Source: Thiomicrorhabdus sp. (GTDB taxonomy: Bacteria; Pseudomonadota; Gammaproteobacteria; Thiomicrospirales; Thiomicrospiraceae). From it: a stretch of DNA of 33,868 bases. Shown piece after piece: positions 26,712 through 33,868 of this stretch (position 1 is its first letter; each line of letters begins with the position of its first letter). The notes beneath the pieces are model-generated. The model saw nothing but the letters and a program-made list of their open reading frames with translations, did not search any database and was not told the origin of the DNA. Location of the stretch: contig WFPP01000009.1 in the NCBI GenBank assembly GCA_015487495.1, positions 1-33,868 on the forward strand, read 5' to 3'. The translations under genes and the position numbers were made by a program.

Positions 26712-28267
26712 ATAATGGTTAAATGAAATCCAATTGCACTTAGGTGCTTGGCTTCGGTTTCAAGATCCAATTGGGTAAGAGGGTGGGATGAAAGCCAGTT
26801 CTCTTCAAACTCTAAATAAAGGTTGTGGTGTTTTTTGAGATATAAAGAAGGTTTAGTTTTTTCTAAATCTCGTCCTCGATGAATGCGTACTGCGAGCCGA
26901 AGCAAAACGGTTAAGCAAATTAATTTTTGGGCGATGCTTTCATCCATGTCATTGTATAGGCTGACATCAAACTTTCCCCGATGGTTTATCATCATGGCGC
27001 TTAAAATCTGCTTTTCTTGTTGGTCAAATCCAGCCATATCGGATTGTGCAATCAAATAAGCGCTGTGATGCTGGTAGCGTTTGTAACTGATGGCGATGCC
27101 AATTTCATGTAACATGCAGGCCCATTTTAAAAGGTTTTTAAAATCGTAGTCTGTGGGGGTCAAGTCCCAAGTTTTAACCACTTGTTTATAGAGGCCCTGG
27201 GCGGTATTAACAATGTAGTCTGCTTGTTGAATGTCTGCTTTCATCCATTGCTGCATGGCTTTAACACTCACTTCACGGACATCTTCCGCATATAATCTTC
27301 CCAGGCTGTCTAAAATAAGTCCTTCTCTTAAAGCATTGGCAGAGACCTGCATTTGTTCAATGCTCAGCTCCATAAAAGAAGCAATCAAGATAGCCAGCCC
27401 ACCTGCAAACACAGGACGTCGTTCTTCTTTTAGTCCATCCAGCTTTACATCCCGAGTTGAGCCAGACTCGATGAGTTTTTGATTGAGCTTAAGCATGCCT
27501 TTTAAGGTAATGCCAGTGTCACTCCAGCCATTTAGCTCAATGATTTGTCCTATGGATTTGATGGAGCCTGACGCACCAATAGCGGTATCCCAGCCCCGTT
27601 TTTTTAATTTGCTACGGTGCGGCCTTAAGATTTGACGGCAGTGTGCAATGGCGGCATTCATTTTTTTCTCAGTAATGTCGCCTTTCGAAAAAAAGGCTTG
27701 TGTCACACTGATGCATCCCATTTCGGTACTGGTAAGATGGCTATTTTCAGTGTGTTGGCCAATAATGTATTCAGTACTGCCTCCCCCAATATCCATGACC
27801 AATCGCTGTTCATCACTGGCAGGCAATCCATGAGAAACCCCCAAATAAATTAAACGCGCTTCTTCTTGACCAGAAATGATTTTGATACTGTGACCCAGTG
27901 CTTGTTTGGCTTGTTTTAAAAATTTAGTACTGTTCTTGGCATTGCGTAAAGTATTGGTGCCAACAGCGCGAATATTTTTATTTGGAATGCCTTTTAAGCG
28001 CTGGCCAAAGCGCTCTAGGCATTCAATGCCTCGTTGAAAGGCCTTGTCGGTTAAATTGCCCTCTTTATCCAGTCCGGTACGCAACCGTACCATTTCTTTA
28101 TGTTTATCGATGACTTGAAATTGCCCATGTGTTTCACGGGCAATAATCATATGAAAACTGTTTGAACCCAAATCAATCGCAGCATAGAGGGATTGGTCGT
28201 TACTGGATTCATTGGAAAAAGGGTCGGTATATTCGCCAGAGGTTTCTTTTTCGTTTTGCTTGCTCAT
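26708..28267 (-). CDS. ppx: Exopolyphosphatase / GppA-type phosphatase
   Basis: Releases phosphate from the ends of polyphosphate chains and/or hydrolyses pppGpp. The 519 residues match the long Ppx form: ASKHA-type ATP-binding domains with AAIDLGSNSFHMIIA (phosphate loop) and VMDIGGGSTEYIIG, then IGASGSIKSIGQI, then an HD-like helical C-terminal domain (with MLHEIGIAISYKRYQHHSAY). An acidic N-terminal extension of about 27 residues precedes the core. It starts 15 bases after the ppk stop, so ppk-ppx form one operon, the usual pairing for polyphosphate turnover. Confidence 0.94.
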   Translation of the reverse strand: MSKQNEKETSGEYTDPFSNESSNDQSLYAAIDLGSNSFHMIIARETHGQFQVIDKHKEMVRLRTGLDKEGNLTDKAFQRGIECLERFGQRLKGIPNKNIRAVGTNTLRNAKNSTKFLKQAKQALGHSIKIISGQEEARLIYLGVSHGLPASDEQRLVMDIGGGSTEYIIGQHTENSHLTSTEMGCISVTQAFFSKGDITEKKMNAAIAHCRQILRPHRSKLKKRGWDTAIGASGSIKSIGQIIELNGWSDTGITLKGMLKLNQKLIESGSTRDVKLDGLKEERRPVFAGGLAILIASFMELSIEQMQVSANALREGLILDSLGRLYAEDVREVSVKAMQQWMKADIQQADYIVNTAQGLYKQVVKTWDLTPTDYDFKNLLKWACMLHEIGIAISYKRYQHHSAYLIAQSDMAGFDQQEKQILSAMMINHRGKFDVSLYNDMDESIAQKLICLTVLLRLAVRIHRGRDLEKTKPSLYLKKHHNLYLEFEENWLSSHPLTQLDLETEAKHLSAIGFHLTII

Positions 28268-28282
28268 GAAGGATGGGATCTC

Positions 28283-30415
28283 TTAAGAGTATTTATCAAT
28301 AAGGGTTTGTTGAGCACTAAATGCAGGCGCACCATCCTGTTTTTGGAGGTAGCTTCCATCAGACTGCAATAACCAGGCGCCAGTATTGTCTTTTAAATAA
28401 ATAATAAGCCCTTCAGTGTAAACCTGTTGAAAACACGCAGGGTCAAGAATCGGAAAACAGGTTTCAACACGGGCAAACAAATTGCGTTTCATCCAGTCTG
28501 CACTGGAGCCAAACAGTTCAGGCTCTCCTTCGCTGTTTAAAAAATAGTAGACACGGTGGTGCTCCAAAAAACGCCCAATAATGGAGGTAACCGTAATATT
28601 TTCAGACAGGCCAGCCACTCCAGGGCGCAGGCTACAAATTCCCCGAACAATCAGGTCAATTTGAACGCCTGCCTGAGAAGCCTCATACAGTGCATCGATT
28701 ACCGTCTCCTCTTCCAGTCCATTCATTTTTGCAATGATTCGTGCGGGCTTGCCATCACGTGCGTTCTTGGCCTCACGTTGAATTTTGGCAATCATGCTGG
28801 ATTGCAAGGTAAAGGGTGATTGTAACAAGACATCCAGGTCTTTGGTGTCACCCAGACTGGTCAATTGCTGAAAGATTTTTGATGCATCATTACCTATTTC
28901 TGGGTTGGCTGTCAGTAGGCCAAAGTCGGTATAAAAACGTGTGGTAATGTGGTGATAATTTCCTGTGCCTAAATGGGTGTATCGCTGAATTTTACTGCCT
29001 TCTCGGCGTACCACCAAAATCATTTTAGCATGGGTTTTATAGCCAACCACACCGTAAACAACATGAACCCCTGCATCTTGTAGGCGCATGGCTTGAATGA
29101 TGTTGTTATCTTCATCAAAACGTGCTCTCAGTTCGACCACGGCGGTAACTTCTTTACCATTTTGTGCGGCGCGTTCCAGTGCTTTAATAATTTTAGAGTT
29201 TTCACCTGTTCGGTACAGTGTCATTCGAATGGCTAAAACATCGGGATCAATTGCGGCTTGTTGTAAAAAATCAATGACGGGTGTAAAGGCATCATAAGGG
29301 TGGTGTAGCAAAATATCCTGTGTACGGATTTTATCAAAAAAGGTGTCTGAACCTGCTTGGCGTTTAAAGAGTTTAAACGGATGTTTTGATTTGCGTTTGG
29401 TGTTTAGCTTTCTTGGTGAAAAAGCCGGAAACAACAGGTCAGGGCGTTCTGCCATATCGGGTACGGCATTAAGGCGGTGCAGATTAACAGGGCCATTGAC
29501 CTGAAACAGGGCGTCTTCATTCAATTTAAAACGGTCCAGCAGATAATCCACCATATTTTTGGGGCAATTATCGGCAACTTCCAGACGAATGCTGCCACCG
29601 TATTGACGTCCTGACAGTTCGCCACGTAGCGCACTCATCAAGTCATCCACCTCCTCTTCATCTATAAACAAGTTGGTGTTTCGGGTAACCCTAAACTGGT
29701 AACAACCTGTCACCGTCATTCCCGGAAATAAACGGGAGACATTGGCATGCAGTATGGAAGATAAAAAGACAAAATCATTTTCATTTTCAGTGGCTTCTGG
29801 AGGCAGTTTAATTACTCGGGGCAGTGAGCGAGGAACCGGAACAATGGCCAGTCCGTTAGAGCGACCAAAAGCGTCTTTTCCTTCTAGTGAAACAATGAAA
29901 TTTAAGCTTTTATTAAGCACGCGAGGGAAGGGGTGTGATGGATCCAGCCCGACGGCACTTAACACCGGTTGCAGGGATTCACTAAAGTATTGGGTAATCC
30001 ATTCATTATGTTGCTCTGTCCAATGATTGCGGCGCAAAAAATGAATACGTTCTTTTTCTAAATCTGGAATTAAAATATTATTTAAAGTGTGGTACTGGTC
30101 TTCCACAATTTCTTTTGTTGCGGTAAGCAGGCGATTAATGACTTTTTTGGGTGGTAATTCATCGGGTGTGGTTAAGGCATTTGGATCTTCGGCCAGTTCA
30201 TATAAGCTGGCGAGCCTAACTTCAACAAACTCATCCATGTTGCTACTGGAAATGCATAAATATTTTAAGCGTTCAAGAAGGGGAATAGTCGGGTTTTTTG
30301 CCTGTGCAAGTACCCTTCTGTTAAATTCAAGCAGACTCATTTCCCGATTAATATAGCGTTCGGGTGGTGTGAGGTCAGCAGTGGTATGTTCGGATGATGT
30401 GCTCAATGTGCTCAT
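28283..30415 (-). CDS. ppk1: Polyphosphate kinase 1
   Basis: Transfers the terminal phosphate of ATP to polyphosphate; often membrane-associated and important for stress survival. The 710 residues are full length: N-terminal domain (YINREMSLLEFNRRVLAQAKN is split here as YINREMSLLEF and RRVLAQAKN), an HPYDAFTPVIDFLQQAA segment (head of the catalytic part), the catalytic histidine in YKTHAKMILVVR, HLGTGNYHHITTRFYTDFG (first half HLGTGNYH) and RGICSLRPG, then the C-terminal EGEPELFGSSADWMKRNL. CAGGAA precedes the ATG. It is the first gene of ppk-ppx, divergent from erpA. Confidence 0.97.
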   Translation of the reverse strand: MSTLSTSSEHTTADLTPPERYINREMSLLEFNRRVLAQAKNPTIPLLERLKYLCISSSNMDEFVEVRLASLYELAEDPNALTTPDELPPKKVINRLLTATKEIVEDQYHTLNNILIPDLEKERIHFLRRNHWTEQHNEWITQYFSESLQPVLSAVGLDPSHPFPRVLNKSLNFIVSLEGKDAFGRSNGLAIVPVPRSLPRVIKLPPEATENENDFVFLSSILHANVSRLFPGMTVTGCYQFRVTRNTNLFIDEEEVDDLMSALRGELSGRQYGGSIRLEVADNCPKNMVDYLLDRFKLNEDALFQVNGPVNLHRLNAVPDMAERPDLLFPAFSPRKLNTKRKSKHPFKLFKRQAGSDTFFDKIRTQDILLHHPYDAFTPVIDFLQQAAIDPDVLAIRMTLYRTGENSKIIKALERAAQNGKEVTAVVELRARFDEDNNIIQAMRLQDAGVHVVYGVVGYKTHAKMILVVRREGSKIQRYTHLGTGNYHHITTRFYTDFGLLTANPEIGNDASKIFQQLTSLGDTKDLDVLLQSPFTLQSSMIAKIQREAKNARDGKPARIIAKMNGLEEETVIDALYEASQAGVQIDLIVRGICSLRPGVAGLSENITVTSIIGRFLEHHRVYYFLNSEGEPELFGSSADWMKRNLFARVETCFPILDPACFQQVYTEGLIIYLKDNTGAWLLQSDGSYLQKQDGAPAFSAQQTLIDKYS

Positions 30416-30802
30416 AAGATTCCTGAGTTTTTTTAACGCGACTTTTGTACGATATAATCCCGAGAAAAACGAAACTCTTTATTGTTTGGCGGTATGTTTT
30501 TTTAATGGTTTTCAGCAAGCGTCGAACTTTTCATTGATATCGCGCAAAAGTATTTAACAAAATATCCCGCCATTCTAGCGATTTTTGAAGTAAAAATCAG
30601 GTCAAAATGAGAATCTACAGATAAAAAGGGGGTGAAACAGTCTCTTTTGTGAGAGGGGGAGAGCATTTTATCTAACGTCATTAAGAGAGTGCTATTTTGA
30701 GAAGCGGGTTGAGTTTTTGGTATACTACCTCTTTTGGTCAAAAATACCTTTAAACCCCTGCTTTACGTAGGGTTGTGGTGTTAAAATAGAAAGGAATTCG
30801 TT
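30416..30802. other. Divergent intergenic region ppk / erpA
   Basis: About 390 bp without a gene. It carries the erpA promoter (30697-30726). A TATAAT at about 30454-30459 on the plus strand has no clear -35 partner. GAGAGTGCTA at about 30685-30694 looks like half of a CIRCE element, but the other half is missing. I see no clear ppk promoter or pho box. Confidence 0.5.
30697..30726 (+). promoter_or_regulatory. Probable sigma70 promoter of erpA
   Basis: TTGAGA (30697-30702), an 18-base spacer and an extended -10 (TGG then TATACT, 30718-30726). It lies about 75 bases before erpA. Confidence 0.6.
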
Positions 30803-31144
30803 ATGTCAACGACGCCAACCCCCTTAGATTTCACCGAAGCCGCTGCCGCCAAGGTAAAGGGTTTAATTGAAGATGAACAAAATCCAAACTTAAAGTTACG
30901 CGTATACATTACGGGCGGAGGATGTTCAGGGTTTTCGTATGGGTTCACGTTTGATGAGGAACAGGCAGAAGACGATACGGTCGTGACCAAAGAGGGGGTG
31001 ACACTTCTGGTTGATTCAATGAGTTTTCAGTATTTAGTGGGCGCTAAAATCGATTATTTAGAAGATTTGCAAGGGGCGCGATTCGTAATTGAAAACCCAA
31101 ATGCAACGACAACGTGTGGGTGTGGCTCTTCCTTTAGTGTTTAA
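30803..31144 (+). CDS. erpA: Iron-sulfur cluster carrier ErpA
   Basis: A-type carrier that delivers Fe-S clusters to target enzymes (for example of isoprenoid synthesis). The 113 residues end in the conserved cysteine pair [11 protein letters not shown], and the third cysteine is in [26 protein letters not shown] is typical of ErpA. AAAGGA precedes the ATG. Length and the [11 protein letters not shown] start suit ErpA better than IscA. It is followed by the citrate synthase gene 105 bases downstream. Confidence 0.95.
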   Translation: MSTTPTPLDFTEAAAAKVKGLIEDEQNPNLKLRVYITGGGCSGFSYGFTFDEEQAEDDTVVTKEGVTLLVDSMSFQYLVGAKIDYLEDLQGARFVIENPNATTTCGCGSSFSV

Positions 31145-31210
31145 TCGCGCAATATGGTGTGTCCATTATTGGCATTCTAAGTTTGGGTTTCTATTTGAAG
31201 ATTAGGGTAT

Positions 31211-31216
31211 TATAAT
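31211..31216 (+). promoter_or_regulatory. Possible -10 box upstream of citrate synthase
   Basis: TATAAT 34 bases before the ATG of the citrate synthase gene. No good -35 is visible at 16-18 bases, so this is tentative; readthrough from erpA is also possible. Confidence 0.35.
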
Positions 31217-31249
31217 TTTCTCTCTTGATTAAAAGGTTAGGACAGCGCA

Positions 31250-32416
31250 ATGGATTATATTCCCGGGTTAGCAGGGGTTCCAGCAACGGAATCAAAAATA
31301 TCATGTATCGATGGGCAAAAAGGCATTTTGTCTTATCGTGGATATAACATTCAAGAGTTGGCGGAATTTTCTTCTTTTGAAGAAACGACGTTATTGTTGC
31401 TGTTTGGCGACTTACCAACCTCAAAAGAGTTAGCGCAATTTGACCGACAATTAAGAGAAAATCGTCGAGTAAAATACAATATTCGCGAAATCATGAAAAA
31501 CCTGCCACCAACGACACACCCTATGCACATGCTACAAGTAGTGGTCGCCAGCTTGGCGAGCTTTTACCCCAGTACAGAGTACATGCAAGGGGGCACAGAA
31601 AATGAAGCGTATATTAATGATGTAACGGTTAAAATTATTGCCCATATGGGAACATTGGTCGCTATGTGGGAACACATGCGTAATGGCTATGACCCCATTG
31701 AACCACGCAAGGATTTGACCTATGCCGAAAACTTTTTGTATATGGTGACAGGGGCCGAGCCAGATAAAAACTGGGCGCGTTTACTGGATGCCATTTTGAT
31801 TTTACACGCAGAACATACCATTAACGCCTCTACATTTACCACGATGGTAACGGGGTCTACTCTGGCCAACCCCTGTTCCGTTATCTCATCGGCCATTGCC
31901 TCTTTATCGGGGCCACTGCATGGTGGCGCAAACCAAAAAGTGATTGAAATGCTTGAAAAAATTGGCTCACCTGAGAATGCACGCGCTTACATTGAAGAGC
32001 GTTTGGCCAACAAAAAAGTCATTTGGGGCATGGGGCATCGTGAATATAAAACCAAAGACCCACGTGCCACGATTTTGCAAAAACTGTCCACGGCATTATT
32101 GAAAGAAAAATCGGAGGAATTAAGCCCCATTTTTCAAACCGCACTGGAAGTAGAAAAAATATGTGAAGAGCTGTTAGGACATAAAGGCGTCTACCCCAAT
32201 GTCGATTTTTATTCAGGTATCTTGTATAAAGAAATGGGCTTTGATGAAGGGCTTTTTACCCCTATTTTTGCGGTTGCCCGTTCCGCAGGCTGGATGGCGC
32301 ATTGGCGCGAGCAATTACAAGGCAATAAAATATTTAGACCCACTCAAATTTATACCGGATCAGGCAATCTATGCTACTTGCCCGTTGAAAAACGAGGGGA
32401 TGGCGTTCGGGATTAA
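31250..32416 (+). CDS. gltA: Citrate synthase
   Basis: Condenses acetyl-CoA and oxaloacetate to citrate. The 388 residues have the compact form found in Gram-positives, cyanobacteria and some autotrophs, shorter than the E. coli type (427). Catalytic elements are visible: LHAEHTINAS and SGPLHGGANQ (histidines), GMGHREY and YPNVDFYSG (aspartate), and PRATIL. The start MDYIPGLAGVPATESKIS fits the short form. AGG lies before the ATG. 2-Methylcitrate synthase has a similar fold and length and cannot be fully excluded, but no prp genes are adjacent. Confidence 0.9.
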   Translation: MDYIPGLAGVPATESKISCIDGQKGILSYRGYNIQELAEFSSFEETTLLLLFGDLPTSKELAQFDRQLRENRRVKYNIREIMKNLPPTTHPMHMLQVVVASLASFYPSTEYMQGGTENEAYINDVTVKIIAHMGTLVAMWEHMRNGYDPIEPRKDLTYAENFLYMVTGAEPDKNWARLLDAILILHAEHTINASTFTTMVTGSTLANPCSVISSAIASLSGPLHGGANQKVIEMLEKIGSPENARAYIEERLANKKVIWGMGHREYKTKDPRATILQKLSTALLKEKSEELSPIFQTALEVEKICEELLGHKGVYPNVDFYSGILYKEMGFDEGLFTPIFAVARSAGWMAHWREQLQGNKIFRPTQIYTGSGNLCYLPVEKRGDGVRD

Positions 32417-32750
32417 ACTGGAGATCCAGTCCAAAGCATAAGTTTTATGGGGGGGAAAAATTCAATTTTTTTGAAATACCTCGCTCCTACTGTAATATGC
32501 AATTTTCTATCCTAAATCAGTCAAGCGCCAGTTTTGGTAGCTCATTGTTAAGCATGGCTATATCGTATTTATTCGCACTCACCCAATCAAAACGCTGGGT
32601 TTTTATTAATTCCGTAGTCTGCTGTTACATGGGCTATTAAGCACTCTTTTTCCCTTATTATTTTTATCACGTATTTTCTGAGTTCTTTGCTATATTTCTA
32701 TTGTGCCATCAGGAAGTTGTTGATTTTGCAACGCTGATGGTTTGATGAAA
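32417..32750. other. Non-coding flank between citrate synthase and the CRISPR array
   Basis: About 330 bp, AT-rich. Just after the gene are seven G (32449-32455) and an AAAAATT/AATTTTT palindrome with a T-run (32456-32472), which may act as the gltA terminator. The stretch ends with a hairpin at 32706-32740. It is more likely the trailer than the leader of the array, because the adjacent repeat is the decayed one. Confidence 0.5.
32706..32740. other. Hairpin next to the CRISPR array end
   Basis: CCATCAG (32706-32712) pairs with CTGATGG (32734-32740), and inside, GTTG (32716-32719) pairs with CAAC (32729-32732). It lies 10 bases before the decayed terminal repeat. On the minus strand it would end the array transcript, but it lacks a T-tract. 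Confidence 0.45.
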
Positions 32751-32786
32751 AGAGTAGGAAACTCTGAAACGGGGCTCTGGTTAAAC
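32751..32786. repeat. Degenerate terminal CRISPR repeat
   Basis: The right two-thirds (from CTCTGAA, 32762, to GGTTAAAC, 32786) matches the array repeat with one change (AAC for AGC). The first 11 bases differ at most positions. The segment AGGAAACTCTGAA (32756-32768) instead matches 13 bases of the dispersed repeat at 12658-12670. Confidence 0.8.
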
Positions 32787-33868
32787 CTATGCTAAAACTT
32801 ACACGTAAGCAACAAACACAGTCTTAATCCCCTCTGAAGCGGGGCTCTGGTTAAACCTATGTTACAACTTTCAGCTACGCAGCAAACGTCTTAATCCCCT
32901 CTGAAGCGGGGCTCTGGTTAAACAATTCAACCCTCACACTATCGTGGAAATAGAGGTGTCTTAATCCCCTCTGAAGCGGGGCTCTGGTTAAACGGTACAG
33001 GACGCGCTAAGGATTTAAACATCAGGTCTTAATCCCCTCTGAAGCGGGGCTCTGGTTAAACCGCACTTTGCTGGGAAACAAACAAAGTATGCCCGTCTTA
33101 ATCCCCTCTGAAGCGGGGCTCTGGTTAAACTAATGTAAATTCTTATAAAGCAGTACGAGAGTTAGTCTTAATCCCCTCTGAAGCGGGGCTCTGGTTAAAC
33201 TGGCAAATCATGAATATTTATTAGTAAACCCACAGTCTTAATCCCCTCTGAAGCGGGGCTCTGGTTAAACACAAACACAGGCAACAAACGCTATTCACGT
33301 CAACGTCTTAATCCCCTCTGAAGCGGGGCTCTGGTTAAACTATATCATGAGGGATATAGCCATCGGCAACAAAGTCTTAATCCCCTCTGAAGCGGGGCTC
33401 TGGTTAAACGCGAATATAATCAGCTTACGCTCGAAGAAGAGCGGTCTTAATCCCCTCTGAAGCGGGGCTCTGGTTAAACTGATTTGCAGGTCATTTTCAA
33501 ATTAGAGCGTACGTCTTAATCCCCTCTGAAGCGGGGCTCTGGTTAAACAGACGTCAAGCAAAGATACTATAAGCACAGAAAGTCTTAATCCCCTCTGAAG
33601 CGGGGCTCTGGTTAAACAAAAAAGCGTATCGAAAACGAACTGAAGGAAAAGTCTTAATCCCCTCTGAAGCGGGGCTCTGGTTAAACATTGACTCAGTCAG
33701 TAATAATACGAGTCTGTGGGGTCTTAATCCCCTCTGAAGCGGGGCTCTGGTTAAACAACATTTGTGGACAACTTAGCGGAGTACTGTGAGGTCTTAATCC
33801 CCTCTGAAGCGGGGCTCTGGTTAAACGGAGAGATTTATGGAATAAAAGCGATATATATGTCTTAATCC
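32751..33868 (-). CRISPR. CRISPR array, 36-nt repeats, 16 spacers visible, runs off the window
   Basis: One degenerate repeat (32751-32786), 15 identical full repeats from 32821-32856 to 33791-33826, and 10 bases of another at 33859. The repeat is 36 nt: it starts GTCTTAATCCCCTC and ends GCTCTGGTTAAAC on the plus strand. Spacers are 31-34 nt. On the minus strand the repeat starts GTTTAACCAG, can pair CCCC with GGGG across GCTTCAGA, and ends with the 8-nt ATTAAGAC. Minus-strand transcription is preferred for three reasons: the left repeat is decayed at what would be its 3' end, exactly 8 nt follow the stem (like a type I/III tag), and no decay is seen toward the right. Against this, the plus-strand repeat end TTAAAC also resembles common 3' ends. 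No cas gene is in the window, so the type is not settled; leader and cas genes are expected to the right. Confidence 0.97.

Noticed and set aside
30661-30700. Second CIRCE element before erpA
   Set aside because: Only a GAGAGTGCTA half-site is present; the partner TTAGCACTC is missing.
32417-32750. Leader or tracrRNA of the CRISPR system in the left flank
   Set aside because: No anti-repeat to the array is seen there, and the adjacent repeat is the decayed one, which fits a trailer better than a leader.
33271-33373. Shared GCAACAAA words in spacers at 32787, 33271 and 33341
   Set aside because: The matches are only 8-9 bases, out of register with each other, and expected by chance in A-rich spacers.

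Overview
The window is a stretch of an AT-rich gammaproteobacterial chromosome. The stand-alone yidD, the rplU-rpmA / obgE / proB run, the HrcA-type (CIRCE) control of groESL, two cyclic-di-GMP signalling proteins and the overall protein style fit the sulfur-oxidising Thiomicrospira / Hydrogenovibrio / Thiomicrorhabdus group. That assignment is an inference from recognised families, not from a database search. Most of the window is ordinary core genome; a CRISPR array fills the right edge.

Layout. 1-490: 3' end of an IS30-type transposase gene, then non-coding DNA. 491-2962: a PAS-GGDEF-EAL protein and a coiled-coil protein of unknown function. 3004-6452: ispB (minus strand), then rplU-rpmA behind a strong promoter with a structured leader, then obgE. 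6504-7628: proB. 7807-9942: groES-groEL behind a sigma70-type promoter and a perfect CIRCE operator. 10087-12658: a HerA/DUF853-type ATPase and argC. 12655-13811: a small MITE-like element, yidD, and about 700 bp without genes. 13812-15008: a degenerate EAL-HDOD protein. 15257-17409: an aldehyde dehydrogenase overlapping a CysZ/EI24-type membrane protein. 17462-20098: an SrmB-like helicase and ppnN (minus strand). 20153-22582: an AI-2E-type permease and an exported metallo-beta-lactamase-fold protein with an altered metal site. 22725-25906 (minus strand): an OmpA-like protein, a SixA-like phosphatase, pyrE and nfo. 26100-26609: a small membrane-anchored coiled-coil protein. 26708-30415: the ppk-ppx polyphosphate operon. 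30803-32416: erpA and a citrate synthase. 32751-33868: a CRISPR array of 36-nt repeats and 31-34-nt spacers that runs off the window. No cas gene is present.

The most interesting material is in the CRISPR array and in a family of short dispersed repeats. The array probably runs right to left: the repeat at its left end is decayed, and on the minus strand exactly 8 nt follow the CCCC/GGGG stem, as in a type I/III crRNA tag. On the plus strand the 16 spacers are strongly A-rich relative to T (207 A against 119 T by hand count), so minus-strand guides would be mostly antisense to mRNA-like sequence. This suggests an RNA-directed (type III-like, possibly RNA-acquiring) system. The two left-most spacers match each other at 24 of 31 positions and both read, in the same frame, as an ATG-initiated peptide resembling the LexA N-terminus. 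A repeat family (core TTAAGGAAACTCTGAATAAG) recurs at least six times between genes. It forms hairpins and one MITE-like inverted pair, and it appears to be fused into the terminal CRISPR repeat.
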